A stretch of DNA of 64,000 nt from AP-15 sp963750195. GTDB lineage: Bacteria > Pseudomonadota > Alphaproteobacteria > ATCC43930 > CGMCC-115725. Below the pieces are notes generated by a model that ran no database searches, was not told the DNA's origin, and was given only the letters and a program-made list of their open reading frames with translations. The position numbers and the translations under genes were made by a program. Below, piece by piece: positions 32,063 through 41,968 of this stretch (position 1 is its first letter; each line of letters begins with the position of its first letter). Where the stretch lies: the NCBI GenBank assembly GCA_963750195.1, contig CAVVPS010000018.1:310001-374000 (forward strand). Direction: 5' to 3'.

Positions 32063-33589
32063 TCATGGCGACGGCTGGCCGGCCTGTCGGGCGGTGCGAA
32101 CGTAGATAACGGCGCGCGCGTCCCGGTAGACGCGCCGCCAACCCGGCAGATGGTCAAGACCGCCGACCGCACGTTGCCGCGGCTCCAGCAATGCCCAGCC
32201 GATCTTCCAGCTGTCGAGAAGGTTGCCGAGAACGCGTTCGTCGCCGTTTTCGGCATCGAGGTAGCGGGCGAGAAACGCGTTGCCGAACAGCTCGATGCGA
32301 CCGTCGATAAAGGTTGGGATCCCGCGAAAGATCAGGTAGCCGCCAAAAGCCTCGCTGTTGAAGAGCCGCCCCGACAGCCCGAGGCGCGCGGCGGCGGCGA
32401 GCGCCGATGCTGGGGTCACCGCATCCTCGGTGCGCACGATCGGCCGCAGCACCAATGGCAGGCTTAACGCCAGCGCGACGGCGAAAGTCAGCGCCACCGC
32501 CTGGGCGGCGGCCGGTTCGGCAAGGCGAGCTGCGGCACGGCTGACCCACGACACCGGCGCCGAGCGGATTGCGGCGGCCAATTGCGGCCCCAACGATCCC
32601 GCGACCGCGAGCGGGCCGACGAGGCCGAGAAGATCGGCATGGCGGGTATGAGCAAGCGCCATGTGGCACAGCCCTACCAGCACCAGCACCCGCGTCGCCG
32701 GCGCCTTGACCCCACTCGTCAAGCCGAGCACGATCAGTCCCAGCAACATGATTTCGAGCGGCTGAAAATCCTGGAAATCCGGGCTGCGCCACTCGATGAA
32801 CGAGGATTCCAACGCCGGCATCGCCATCAGCCGGAACGGCTCGATCAGGCCGGCAAAGCCGTTTGGGGTCGCAAGGGCGGCGGCGAGCGCGAGGCCGGCG
32901 AACAAGCCCCAGCGTCGCGCCTCGATCCGGCGCGGCCCGGCCAGCACGGCCTCCGCCGCAAGGTAGAAGGCGAGGAGAAGCCCGAACAAATAGCTGTCGT
33001 GCAGATTGGCCCAAAGCACCATCAGCGGCAGCAGGCGAAAAGGTGGCGCCGAGCCGGTGTCTCGCGCCGCGAAGAGCGCGCCCGACCACAGTACCAACAA
33101 GGGCAATGCCAACAAATGCGGCCGGGCCAACAGATGGCTTTCGACCAGGGTCGCGGCGAGCGCCACTGCGATCAATGCCGAGAAGGGCTCGGCCCAGCGC
33201 AGCAAGAAGCGGGTCAGTAACGCCAGGCCGATGGCAAAGCAGGCGATGGTCAGCAGCACCAGCCCGCTCCACCCGGCAGCGCGATAGACCACCGCCAGCA
33301 CGATCTCGGCCAGCCATTCATGCGGGACCCACCGCACGCCGGCGAAGGTGTAAGAGAACGGGTCGTGTAGCGGCAGCGCGCCGTGCGCCAGCATCCAGCG
33401 GCCGGCGGCGATGTGAAGATATGTATCGGGGTCGCGCAGCAGCGCCCGCGGTTGGCACAATGCCCGGTCGATAGCGAGGAGCGCCACGATCAGCGGCCAC
33501 GACGGAAGTAGCCGCCCGGGCCACGACCGCGCCGCTGTCGGCCCTATACCCGGTCCCGATAGATGATCAACCGCCGCGATGTCCGCCAT
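32063..33589 (-). CDS. polytopic membrane protein, GT-C glycosyltransferase-like
   Basis: 508 residues with about ten to twelve hydrophobic helices. The N-terminal part LLRDPDTYLHIAAGRWMLAH and DPFSYTFAGVRWVPHEWLAE has the acidic residue and His-Glu loop found after the first helix in GT-C type membrane glycosyltransferases. The periplasmic C-terminal part contains GLSGRLFNSEAFGGYLIFRG and PTFIDGRIELFGN, as in large uncharacterised membrane proteins of this type. It probably transfers a sugar from a polyprenyl carrier, but no substrate can be given. It is convergent with the selenoprotein gene (15 bp apart). Confidence 0.7.
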   Translation of the reverse strand: MADIAAVDHLSGPGIGPTAARSWPGRLLPSWPLIVALLAIDRALCQPRALLRDPDTYLHIAAGRWMLAHGALPLHDPFSYTFAGVRWVPHEWLAEIVLAVVYRAAGWSGLVLLTIACFAIGLALLTRFLLRWAEPFSALIAVALAATLVESHLLARPHLLALPLLVLWSGALFAARDTGSAPPFRLLPLMVLWANLHDSYLFGLLLAFYLAAEAVLAGPRRIEARRWGLFAGLALAAALATPNGFAGLIEPFRLMAMPALESSFIEWRSPDFQDFQPLEIMLLGLIVLGLTSGVKAPATRVLVLVGLCHMALAHTRHADLLGLVGPLAVAGSLGPQLAAAIRSAPVSWVSRAAARLAEPAAAQAVALTFAVALALSLPLVLRPIVRTEDAVTPASALAAAARLGLSGRLFNSEAFGGYLIFRGIPTFIDGRIELFGNAFLARYLDAENGDERVLGNLLDSWKIGWALLEPRQRAVGGLDHLPGWRRVYRDARAVIYVRTARQAGQPSP

Positions 33590-33679
33590 CCTCCACGCGT
33601 GCGGGAACGGCGCTTGCCGGCGCCGTTACGCGTGGGGACCCTCGCAGTTTAAAGTTAGCGAGGGCTTAAGCTGCCGCCG

Positions 33680-34975
33680 CTATTTCGCCGCGACCGGGAG
33701 CTCTTCGGCGTACATTTCGGGCAACACGGTCTCGCGCCAGGTTTCCTGCCGCGGAAAGATCTTTTCGATCGCCCGCGCCGAATAATAGCTAGTGTCGACC
33801 CCCGGCGGGTTGCCGCCCGCCTGCACGGTCTTGACCGCGTCCAGCAGCAATCGCCGGGTGGCGATGATCGCCCGGTCGGCCGGCCCCAGATGTTCTTTGG
33901 AGCGGTCGACGATCGGCCCCATGCCCTCCTGCACCGCGCGGTCCTGAGTGTTGATGCCGTCGATGCCGGTGAAAGTCTCGTGCTTTTGCACCTGGCGGTC
34001 GATCATCCAGTTGTTGCGCTTGTTGCGGAATGAGCGGAACTCGCCCGAGGTCTCGACATAGTCCGGGCCGTTGCCGTTGCCGCGCTCCATCCGGTCGTCG
34101 TCGCTCAGGCCCTCTTCGCCAAAGCTGTACATCCAGTTCCAGACCATGCAGTTCTCGTCGTCGATCGGGACCCAGATATGCCCGGCGATGTTGGTGCGAT
34201 CACCGCCGCCCAGCGCGCGCCCGAGTTGCTGCGGCCGGATCTGGGTGAACGGCATGACGAAATGGTAAGAGCGGACGTAGGTCTTGTCTTCGTCGAGCGG
34301 CCGGATCCCGACATAACGGTAGCCGTAATCGGTGACGTCGACTTCGAGCAATGGCGCCCGGCCGCGAACAAACGGTCCTTGAACAGGGATGCCGGGGCGG
34401 GTGGTGTTCGGGGTGATCGTGCGATGCAGGATCGGCGCGTGCGAGGTGTCGATGCCGCCTTCGAGCGCCTGCAGCCAGTTGCACTCCTCCCACACCTTCG
34501 AGACGTGGCGGTGAGTTTCCGGCACCTGCGTCCATTCGAAGGCGGGTGGAGCGGGCATCTTGTCGCGCGGCCCCATATACGCCCAGATCACGCCGCCCAT
34601 CTCGACCGTCGGATAGGCGGTCAGCCGGACCTTGCTGCAGAATGGCTCGGGCTCGTTCATCTGCTCCAGGCACTTGCCGTCGACGTCGAATTTCCAGCCG
34701 TGGTAGATACAGCGCAATCCGGATTCCTCGTTGCGCCCGAACCATAGCGAGGCGCGGCGATGCGGGCAGAACTCGTCGACGAGTCCGATCCGGCCCTCAC
34801 TGTCGCGAAACCCGACGAGCTTTTCGCCGAGGAGCTGAACGCGGACCGGCGGACAATCCGGCTCAGGCAGTTCACGCGTCAGCAGCGCCGGGATCCAGTA
34901 GCGCCGCATTACCTCGCCCATCGGCGTCTCTGGCCCGATACGGGTGACCAGTTCGTTGTCTTCGGGTGACAGCAT
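33680..34975 (-). CDS. Rieske non-heme iron oxygenase, alpha subunit (phthalate 4,5-dioxygenase-like)
   Basis: 431 residues. The Rieske [2Fe-2S] site is CPHRRASLWFGRNEESGLRC then IYHGWKF (Cys-His and Cys-His pairs, about residues 69-93). The mononuclear iron site is LQALEGGIDTSHAPILHR (two His, about 168-185). LigXa-type C-terminal helices follow, with GINTQDRAVQEGMGPIVDRS and KEHLGPADRAII. This domain order is that of phthalate dioxygenase and related oxygenases acting on aromatic acids. It needs a ferredoxin reductase not encoded nearby. A second copy of the same subfamily lies at 60611. Confidence 0.9.
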   Translation of the reverse strand: MLSPEDNELVTRIGPETPMGEVMRRYWIPALLTRELPEPDCPPVRVQLLGEKLVGFRDSEGRIGLVDEFCPHRRASLWFGRNEESGLRCIYHGWKFDVDGKCLEQMNEPEPFCSKVRLTAYPTVEMGGVIWAYMGPRDKMPAPPAFEWTQVPETHRHVSKVWEECNWLQALEGGIDTSHAPILHRTITPNTTRPGIPVQGPFVRGRAPLLEVDVTDYGYRYVGIRPLDEDKTYVRSYHFVMPFTQIRPQQLGRALGGGDRTNIAGHIWVPIDDENCMVWNWMYSFGEEGLSDDDRMERGNGNGPDYVETSGEFRSFRNKRNNWMIDRQVQKHETFTGIDGINTQDRAVQEGMGPIVDRSKEHLGPADRAIIATRRLLLDAVKTVQAGGNPPGVDTSYYSARAIEKIFPRQETWRETVLPEMYAEELPVAAK

Positions 34976-35157
34976 CGGGTGCGCTCCTCTACATCGAAAT
35001 CAAACAACACTGCGCCTGCGGCGGCAGCAAACCGGATACGATAATCCGCCGATGGCGCGCTAAGGGCAAGTGCGGACCAATCGCCGGGCTTGCCAAACTG
35101 GCAAGTTTATTCATCGATTTGCTCTACAACACCGCAAACTAGTGGGGAGGGGCAGCA

Positions 35158-36015
35158 ATGGCGGTGATCCTACGTCCGGGCACGCTCGCGGATGCCGAGT
35201 CCTGCGGCGTGGTCGCGTTCGAGGCTTTCAAGGCGATCTCGAGCCAGCATAATTTCCCGTGGGATTTCCCCTCGCCGGAAATTGCGGTCGGGCTGATGAA
35301 AACGTTGCTGTCGCATCGCGGCTTTTACTCGGTTGTCGCCGAGCAGGATGGCGCGACCGTCGGCAGCAACTTTGTCGACGAACGGGGCGTCATCGCCGGC
35401 ATCGGTCCGATCAGCGTCGCACCAGCGGTCCAGGACCAGTCGATCGGCCGGCGGCTGATGCTCGCAATCTTGGAACGCGAGGCGGGGCGCCGCGCCGCAG
35501 GTGTCAGGCTGCTGCAATCGGCCTATCACAACCGCTCGCTGTGTCTCTATACCAAGCTCGGCTTCGAGACCCGCGAGCCATGCTCGAAGATGGAAGGCCC
35601 CCGATTGGGCATCCGCTTGGCCGGCTATGATGTGCGCCCGGCGGTTGCAGCGGATCTCGTGGCGTGCAATGCACTTTGCCGGCAGGTCCACGGCCACGAC
35701 CGCGAGGACGAATTGCGAGATGCGATCGGCCGGGGCGCCGCGCGCATCGTCGAGCATCTCGGCAAGATCACGGCCTATGCCAGCGAGATTGCATTTTTCG
35801 GCCATGCCGTCGCCGAGACGAACCAAGGCTTGCAGGCACTAATCGGCGCCGCATCCAGCTTCCAAGGTGGCGGGTTCTTACTGCCGACGCGCAATGGCGA
35901 GCTGTTTCGCTGGTGCCTGCAGCGGGGCCTGCGCCTCGTGCATCAGATGACCCTGATGACCGTCGGTCTCTACAACGAGCCGGACGGCGCCTATCTGCCG
36001 TCGGTGCTCTATTGA
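35158..36015 (+). CDS. GNAT family N-acetyltransferase
   Basis: 285 residues. GTGGGGAGGGG upstream fixes ATG 35158. The N-terminal GNAT module runs from VILRPGTLADAESCGVVAFE to about residue 140, with the acetyl-CoA loop APAVQDQSIGRRLMLAILER and the SLCLYTKLGFETREP beta-bulge. The second half (from RPAVAADLVACNALCRQVHG) looks like a degenerate second GNAT domain, as in double-domain acetyltransferases. Substrate unknown. It overlaps the end of the convergent methyltransferase gene by seven bases. Confidence 0.85.
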   Translation: MAVILRPGTLADAESCGVVAFEAFKAISSQHNFPWDFPSPEIAVGLMKTLLSHRGFYSVVAEQDGATVGSNFVDERGVIAGIGPISVAPAVQDQSIGRRLMLAILEREAGRRAAGVRLLQSAYHNRSLCLYTKLGFETREPCSKMEGPRLGIRLAGYDVRPAVAADLVACNALCRQVHGHDREDELRDAIGRGAARIVEHLGKITAYASEIAFFGHAVAETNQGLQALIGAASSFQGGGFLLPTRNGELFRWCLQRGLRLVHQMTLMTVGLYNEPDGAYLPSVLY

Positions 36016-37379
36016 GCAAAGACGCCATGTGAAGCGAGGAATCCGCGCCAGCCGGGGTAGAGTTCGTCATCGATTTTCGCGCCGTCGCGCAGCAAGCGCA
36101 GCAGGCCGCGGTCGGTTTCGAGGGCGGTCCCGCAGGGCAAAGCCAGCCAGCGGATCTCTTCGGGGCCGTCGAGCTGTCGCCAGATCGCGCGGTTGAGCTT
36201 CGCAACCGCCTCACGGGTGGGTTCGACCGGCATCGCGTCGCCAGCGGCGCACAAGGTCAAAATAGCTTCGAGAAGCTCGGACGCGGGCGCGAGGCCGGCG
36301 AGTGGGCGGGGGCCGGACAGCAGCGCGGCGATGATCTTCCGCGCCGTCGGTGTGTCATAGGCGCGAGCGCCGGCCGGCGTCGTGGTTGCGTAGCGGATTG
36401 CGGCGGCAGGGCGGGCCAGCGCAAAAGGGCTCGCCAGCAGCCGTTCGGCACTTTCCTCCGGGTCCAGGCGTCGGTTCCCGCGATCGAAAACATCGCATCG
36501 CAGGCGCTGGTCGAGGAAGAAATCGCGGGTAAGTTCGCGGAGATCCGGGTCGGCGATGCACGCCAGCGTCTCACGCGCGCTGTCGCTGAGCGCCAGCCGA
36601 TCGAAGTTCTCGATCAGTGTCGCGGAGCCTACTGGGGCGAGGCCAATCGTCGCCATCGCGGCGCGCACCTCGGTTACATAGAGCGGCCGCCAGGCAGCGT
36701 GCATGAATTCGTGGACAAGATAGGCCGGGGTGTAATCTTCCGGGCGCGCTTTCAGCTCGGCGAGGGTAAGGCTCGGCGCCAGTGCCGGTACGCCCGCTGC
36801 GGCCATCGTGCGGACGATCTCGACCGCAGCGGCAAAGCGCGCAGCGCTGGAGCCGGCGAAGGTCCGTCCGAACTCGTGCACGAGGCGCTGAAAGGGCAGG
36901 TCGCGTGTCCAGCCCGGCATCGCATTGTAGCTGACATAAACGAGCCCGCCGGGTTTGAGGTGGCGGTCGATAAACCGCTGCAACGCGGCTTGGCCTTCGG
37001 CGTCGACCCAGCTGTAGACGCCGTGGGCGACGAGGTAGTCGAATGGCGGCAAGTCGAGACCGACCGCGGTGGCGAAATCGACGGGGTGAAAGCGCACATT
37101 CGCGATCGTCGCCGCGGCCGCGAGCCGCCGGGCATGCTCGATATGCACCGGCATCATGTCGATGCCGTGAAATGTTCCGCGCGGATGGGTAGCCGCGAGG
37201 ATCGCTGCGGTCACCCCCTGGCCGCAGCCGAGGTCGCACCAGGTGAAGCCGTTCGCGCGCGTGGGTGGATCGACCCCGCAGACGAGCGCCACATGGTCGA
37301 GCCAGGCGGGAGCCAGCATCGGCTTGAAGTCGCGCAGATAAGGAATGTCGGCAACGTAACCGTCGAAATCACGCGTCAT
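36009..37379 (-). CDS. SAM-dependent methyltransferase with methyltransferase regulatory domain
   Basis: 456 residues. A Rossmann methyltransferase fills the first 220: motif I TWCDLGCGQGVTAAILAATH (about 46-65), GIDMMPVHIEHARRL, and LVAHGVYSWVDAEGQAALQR with HLKPGGLVYVSYNAMPGW. The C-terminal 230 residues (LHEFMHAAWRPLYVTEVRAA-like block, later RNRRLDPEESAERLLAS) correspond to the PKMT-type regulatory domain. Such proteins are found as protein lysine methyltransferases in Rickettsia and relatives, which makes a protein substrate possible. Cytoplasmic; no signal. Confidence 0.82.
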   Translation of the reverse strand: MTRDFDGYVADIPYLRDFKPMLAPAWLDHVALVCGVDPPTRANGFTWCDLGCGQGVTAAILAATHPRGTFHGIDMMPVHIEHARRLAAAATIANVRFHPVDFATAVGLDLPPFDYLVAHGVYSWVDAEGQAALQRFIDRHLKPGGLVYVSYNAMPGWTRDLPFQRLVHEFGRTFAGSSAARFAAAVEIVRTMAAAGVPALAPSLTLAELKARPEDYTPAYLVHEFMHAAWRPLYVTEVRAAMATIGLAPVGSATLIENFDRLALSDSARETLACIADPDLRELTRDFFLDQRLRCDVFDRGNRRLDPEESAERLLASPFALARPAAAIRYATTTPAGARAYDTPTARKIIAALLSGPRPLAGLAPASELLEAILTLCAAGDAMPVEPTREAVAKLNRAIWRQLDGPEEIRWLALPCGTALETDRGLLRLLRDGAKIDDELYPGWRGFLASHGVFAQ

Positions 37380-37504
37380 CGCCTGTCTCCCGGAATGGGC
37401 GATCCCGGCGGCGCCGAGTCGAGTAGTCCGATAGCCAATAAAAATGCTATATTACCTGCGCTAAACCGATTGTTTCGTGGGGGAGCCCCCTTGAGGAGAG
37501 CCAA

Positions 37505-39388
37505 GTGGTAGAAGGCCAGGGGGTCGAGCGGAAGCTCGCGGCCATCTTTGCCGCCGACGTCGCCGAGTACAGCCGCCTGATGGGCGTCGACGAGGTTGGC
37601 ACCTTGCGCCAGCTCCAAGCCTATCGGGCAATCCTCGACCATCTGGTTGAGGTTCATCACGGTCGTATTTTCAATACCGCCGGCGACAGCGTAATCGCGG
37701 ATTTCGCCAGTGCCGTCGATGCTGTGGAATGTGCGGTCGCGGTGCAGCAGGCGATCGCCGAGGAAAATGCCAACCGCGCTCCGGAAGAACAAATGCGGTT
37801 CCGCATCGGCGTCCATGTCGGTGACGTGATCGTCGAAGGATCTAACCTCTACGGCGACAGCGTCAACATCGCTGCTCGGCTAGAGGCCCTGGCCGAGCCC
37901 GGCGGGGTCTGTCTGTCCGGCGCCGTGCGCGATCAGATCGGAACGAGGTTACCGGTCGGCTTCACCACGCTCGGCGAGCAGCGAGTAAAAAACATCGCCG
38001 AGCCGGTGCGCGCTTTCAAGGTCGACGAGAGCTTTGGTCACTCGTCGGCTTTGGCGGCCGGCACCCGCGGATGGCGAGGACGACGTTTCGTTATCGGTCT
38101 TGCGGCCGTCGCCGTCCTCGCGTTGATTGCGGCTGGCGCAGCGTGGTGGCTGCGGTCGGGGCCGTCAGCGGTAACGAACGTGTCCGCGCCTCGGCTATCA
38201 ATGGTGGTACTGCCCTTTACCAACCTCAGCAACGACCCGGACCAGGAATATTTTGCAGACGGCATCACCGACGATCTGACGACCGATTTGTCGCGGATCG
38301 AAGGCAGCGTGGTGATCGCCCGCAACACCGCCTTCACCTACAAGGGGAAAGCGGTCGACGCCAAGAAGATCGGGCGCGAGCTCGACGTGCGCTACGTCCT
38401 TGAAGGCAGTGTTCAGCGCTCGGCCAAAGAGGTTCGAGTCAACGTACAATTGGTCGATGCCGCAACCGACCGGCAGCTCTGGGCGGAACGGTTCGACCGC
38501 GACCTCGGCGATCTGTTCGCGCTGCAGAACGAGATCACCGAGCGGATCGCCCGCGCGCTCCAATCGCAGTTGGCAATCGCCGAAGCTGGCCGTCCGATCG
38601 CCCATCCCGACGCGCTCGACTATATTCTGCGCGGGCGCGCCCAGCTGACCAAGCCGATATCGCGCGAAAACTATGACGAGGCCGTGCGCGATTTCGAGAC
38701 AGCGCACGCGCTCGATCCGCACGCCGCCGATGCGCAGGCTTGGCTCGCGGTGGTGCTGGCGGTCAGGGTCCTCGACGAGCTTAGCGATTTTCCGAGCGTC
38801 GACCTGCGGCGCGCTCGACAGCTGGCGGACGAGGCGCTGGCAGCGACGCCGAACAGCCCGATGGCGCATGCCGCAAAGGCCCAGGTGCTCCGTGCGGAAG
38901 GGCGCTGCGCAGAAGCCATTCCCGAATATGAAACCTCGATCGCCCTCGATCGCAGCCGCGCCCCTCTTTATGCCCATGTCGGCTGGTGTAAGTTTCTGAC
39001 CGGATCGGTTGATGCGGTGGAACCTTACTTTGAGCAGGCCATCCGTCTCAGTCCGCACGAACCCGGCATTGCCGTTTGGCATGGTCGGGTCGGCGTCGCG
39101 AAGCTGCTCCAGTCTCAGACCGACGAGGCGCTCGTCTGGCTGGAACAAGCGCGCAACGAAAATGCCCGCCTGCCGTTTGTCCATGCCTATCTCGCCGCCG
39201 CTTACGCACTCAAAGGCGATACCGAGCGCGCCCGCAAGGAGCTTGCTGAAGCGCAGCAGCTGAGCCCGGGTTATGCGAACCTGGCGCAAGTCGAAAAATC
39301 GAGCTTGTACGACAACCCCAAGATCCGGGCTTTTGCCGAAGCCACCTATTTTCCCGGACTGCGTCGCGCCGGCTTGCCGGAGAAGTGA
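37505..39388 (+). CDS. class III adenylate/guanylate cyclase with TPR sensor domain
   Basis: 627 residues from GTG 37505 (GAGGAG upstream). The cyclase domain is at about 9-170: FAADVAEYSRLMG with metal Asp18, FNTAGDSVIADF with metal Asp61, and transition-state residues N121 and R125 in GDSVNIAARLE; all catalytic positions are present. One transmembrane helix follows (about 195-216), then the region LSMVVLPFTNLSNDPDQEYF with the FADGITDDLTTDLSRI and RPxxVRYVLEGSVQRSA blocks usual in this CadC/TolB-like family, and finally TPR repeats to the end. The cyclase is cytoplasmic and the TPR part periplasmic, so the protein probably makes cAMP in response to an envelope signal. Confidence 0.9.
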   Translation: MVEGQGVERKLAAIFAADVAEYSRLMGVDEVGTLRQLQAYRAILDHLVEVHHGRIFNTAGDSVIADFASAVDAVECAVAVQQAIAEENANRAPEEQMRFRIGVHVGDVIVEGSNLYGDSVNIAARLEALAEPGGVCLSGAVRDQIGTRLPVGFTTLGEQRVKNIAEPVRAFKVDESFGHSSALAAGTRGWRGRRFVIGLAAVAVLALIAAGAAWWLRSGPSAVTNVSAPRLSMVVLPFTNLSNDPDQEYFADGITDDLTTDLSRIEGSVVIARNTAFTYKGKAVDAKKIGRELDVRYVLEGSVQRSAKEVRVNVQLVDAATDRQLWAERFDRDLGDLFALQNEITERIARALQSQLAIAEAGRPIAHPDALDYILRGRAQLTKPISRENYDEAVRDFETAHALDPHAADAQAWLAVVLAVRVLDELSDFPSVDLRRARQLADEALAATPNSPMAHAAKAQVLRAEGRCAEAIPEYETSIALDRSRAPLYAHVGWCKFLTGSVDAVEPYFEQAIRLSPHEPGIAVWHGRVGVAKLLQSQTDEALVWLEQARNENARLPFVHAYLAAAYALKGDTERARKELAEAQQLSPGYANLAQVEKSSLYDNPKIRAFAEATYFPGLRRAGLPEK

Positions 39389-39493
39389 CCCGCCCAGGTT
39401 ATCCGGGCGACCAGCGTCGCAGGTGAACCGTCGACGCCTGCTGGGCGTTAGCCGAAAGGCGACCGAGCCGAAAGCAAAGCCAGCGAGGTGTCG

Positions 39494-39748
39494 ATGTCGA
39501 AGCTAGGCCTAGCGATAGGGGCTGCGGAGATTGCAGCATTGGCTGCCCTCGCCGGGTGCACCGGCCCGCCCTGGACGCTCAGCCATTCGCCGACGGAGAT
39601 CTCTCTGCGCTGGTACTCGGACACGACGCCGTCGGCTGCGGCGGACCAACTCGCCCAGCTGCACTGCGAGTCGTGGGAGAAATCCGCCGAGCTCGTCTCC
39701 GAAACTCAGGACGGCAGCGCCGAGATTGCTCAATACCATTGCCGCTGA
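39494..39748 (+). CDS. small putative lipoprotein
   Basis: 84 residues from ATG 39494, with GAGG five bases upstream; an in-frame GTG two codons earlier overlaps that site. The start MSKLGLAIGAAEIAALAALA ends in the lipobox LAGC-T, so it is probably lipidated and anchored. The mature part has two cysteines and a basic end (IAQYHCR). SLRWYSDTTPSAAADQLAQL-HC is seen in other short lipoproteins of this group. Function unknown. Confidence 0.6.
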   Translation: MSKLGLAIGAAEIAALAALAGCTGPPWTLSHSPTEISLRWYSDTTPSAAADQLAQLHCESWEKSAELVSETQDGSAEIAQYHCR

Positions 39749-39802
39749 TAACGCTGCTGCTTTTGGTTATGATGCGCTGCCAGCGGCAGTGGAGAGGTAA
39801 CG

Positions 39803-40264
39803 ATGCAGATCGAGCGACGGCTGAACGATTTGGGAATTTCGCTTCCCAAAGTCGGCGGGCCGATCGGGAACTACGTCCACGCCAAGCGCATCGGCAATCT
39901 GCTCTATCTCTCCGGCAAGGGTCCGCCTGAAATCGGCGGCAAGATGCCACGCGGCAAGCTTGGCGCCGGCGTTTCGGTCACCGAGGGCTATCAGCATGCC
40001 CGGCAGGTTGGCCTGGTGCTGATCGCGGCAATGCAGGACGCGCTCGGCGGCGATCTCGACCGTGTCGAGGACATCGTCAAGGTGCTCGGAATGGTCAACG
40101 CCGTTCCGGATTTTGAAGACCACCCCAAAGTCGTCAATGGCTGCTCTGATCTGTTTGTCGAGATCTTTGGCGAACACGGCCGCCATGCCCGTTCGGCGGT
40201 CGGGATGAGTTCCTTGCCGGGCGGCATCCCCGTCGAGATCGAAGTCATCGTCGCGATCAAATAG
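39803..40264 (+). CDS. RidA family protein (YjgF/YER057c/UK114)
   Basis: 153 residues; GAGAGG precedes ATG 39803. YVHAKRIGNLLYLSGKGPPE, VTEGYQHARQVGLVLIAAMQ and HPKVVNGCSDLFVEIFGEHG-RHARSAVGMSSLPGGIPVEI match the RidA fold. The canonical deaminase Arg corresponds to the R of HARSAVG. RidA enzymes release ammonia from reactive enamine/imine intermediates; this longer, GxxP-bearing subgroup may have other roles. Confidence 0.88.
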   Translation: MQIERRLNDLGISLPKVGGPIGNYVHAKRIGNLLYLSGKGPPEIGGKMPRGKLGAGVSVTEGYQHARQVGLVLIAAMQDALGGDLDRVEDIVKVLGMVNAVPDFEDHPKVVNGCSDLFVEIFGEHGRHARSAVGMSSLPGGIPVEIEVIVAIK

Positions 40265-41030
40265 GCCGCAGCCTTAAAGGGATCGAGAGGCGGGACAGCT
40301 CGTCTGAAGGATCGGTTTGTCGCTTCCCGTCGATCGAGGTGAGGGCGCCCCGCCGCAAACCGCCGAGCGGCCGTCGGAGAGCCGGCAGATCAGCCGGCTC
40401 ATGCTGTTTTTCGCCTTGGTCTACATCGTCGAAGGGCTCGGCCAGACCGGAGGTCTGATCGCCCAGCCACTCAACTATTTTCTGAAGCAGGTCTACGGCT
40501 GGACCCCGGTCCAGGTGACCGCTTATCTGACGGTCCTGAACCTTCCGTGGATTATCAAGCCGGTCTACGGGATCGTTTCGGACTTCGTGCCGCTGTTCGG
40601 CTATCGCCGCAAGGCCTACCTAATCCTCGCCAACGCTGCCGCCACCGGTGCTTATTTCTCGGTCGCACGCATCACGGCGCCGGGATCCCTTGTGTTTGTC
40701 CTGCTGCTGACCGCCTACGCGATGGCAATATCGAGCACATTGTGTGGTGCGGTACTGGTCGAGAACGGCCAGCGACTTCAGGCCAGCGACGCCTTCGTCA
40801 GTCAGCAATGGCTGTGGTTCAACATTGCGGCGATGGCCAGCGCGTTTATCGGCGGCGAGCTGGTCGAACGGCTGACGCCGGCTGGTGCGCTGCACATCGC
40901 CGCGGCGATCGTCGCATTTGCCCCTCTGGCGGCGATCTTCGGGGCGCTGTTTCTGATCGACGAAGCTTCGAGCCGCCTCGATTTGGCCGAAATGAAGCAA
41001 ACGTTCCGCGGGCTGTTGGCGGCCTTTACC

Positions 41031-41968
41031 CTTAGTGTCTGACCTGAAATGAGTTGAGTGATTCCAGTAAGTTATGGTTAGATGGTTGTGACAAGCAAGC
41101 ATCGAGGCACAACATGTGGACCGAAATCACTCGCCCGCAGTATCTGCGCAAGGGGCTACGTTACGCAAGCGATGTCACCGAGGCCGAGTGGAACGTGATC
41201 GAGCCCCAGCTGCCGGCCCCCAAACTGTTGGGACGTCCCCGGAAAACCGAATTGATCGCGGTCGTCAATGCATTGTTCTACATCGCCAGAACCGGGTGCC
41301 AATGGCGGATGCTGCCGCGCGAGTTTCCACACTATTCGACGGTTCAGCGATACTTCTACGCGTGGCGGGACGACGGCATCTTGGAGCGCATCAACTTCGA
41401 GCTTCTGCTGCGAGCGCGCGAGGCGGCGGGCCGGAAGGCGAGCCCGACCGCCGGAGTGATCGACAGCCAGTCGGTCAAGACCACCGAGAGCGGCGGGCCG
41501 CGCGGTTATGATGCCGGCAAGAAGGTCAAAGGGCGTAAACGCCACATCGTCACCGATACCACCGGCCTGCTGATCGGGGCCGATGTCCATCCCGCTGATG
41601 TGCAAGATCGCGACGGCGCGGTGCTGGTGATCGAAGCGATCCACGACCTCTTTCCGTGGCTGCGCCATCTGTTTGCCGATGGCGCCTATGCCGGGCAAAA
41701 GCTGCTCGACGCCTTGAGGAATTTCGGTCAGTGGACTGTCGAAATCGTCAAGCGCTCGGCCCACGCCGTCGGCTTCGAACCCCTCCCCCGCCGCTGGGTA
41801 GTCGAACGGACCCTTGCCTGGCTCAATCGTAACCGGCGCCTGGCCAAAGACTTCGAAGCATCGATCGCCAGCGCTAAAGCCTGGCTGATCATCGCCTCGG
41901 TTCAGCTCCTCATGAGGAGAGTGGCATACTCCGGACACAACCATTCCAATTCGTAGTCAGACACTAAG
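41031..41968 (+). mobile_element. IS5-family insertion sequence (IS427-like)
   Basis: About 938 bp with identical inverted ends CTTAGTGTCTGAC (41031-41043) and GTCAGACACTAAG (41956-41968) around one transposase gene in a single frame. The central TA/TTAG of the ends may be partly target site, so the exact duplication (2-4 bp) cannot be settled. Inserted in the BT1 transporter in the same orientation. Confidence 0.85.
41114..41956 (+). CDS. IS5-family DDE transposase
   Basis: 280 residues from ATG 41114. The N-terminal DUF4096 region reads YASDVTEAEWNVIEPQLPAP, followed by the RTGCQWRMLPREFPHYSTVQ block. Catalytic residues are the D of GVIDSQSVKTTE, the D of LFADGAYAGQKL and the E of RRWVVERTLAWLNRNRRLAK, the typical Y-(2)-R-(3)-E-like signature. 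No lesion, so the copy may be mobile. Single-frame coding and 13-bp ends point to the IS427 group. Confidence 0.93.
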   Translation: MWTEITRPQYLRKGLRYASDVTEAEWNVIEPQLPAPKLLGRPRKTELIAVVNALFYIARTGCQWRMLPREFPHYSTVQRYFYAWRDDGILERINFELLLRAREAAGRKASPTAGVIDSQSVKTTESGGPRGYDAGKKVKGRKRHIVTDTTGLLIGADVHPADVQDRDGAVLVIEAIHDLFPWLRHLFADGAYAGQKLLDALRNFGQWTVEIVKRSAHAVGFEPLPRRWVVERTLAWLNRNRRLAKDFEASIASAKAWLIIASVQLLMRRVAYSGHNHSNS

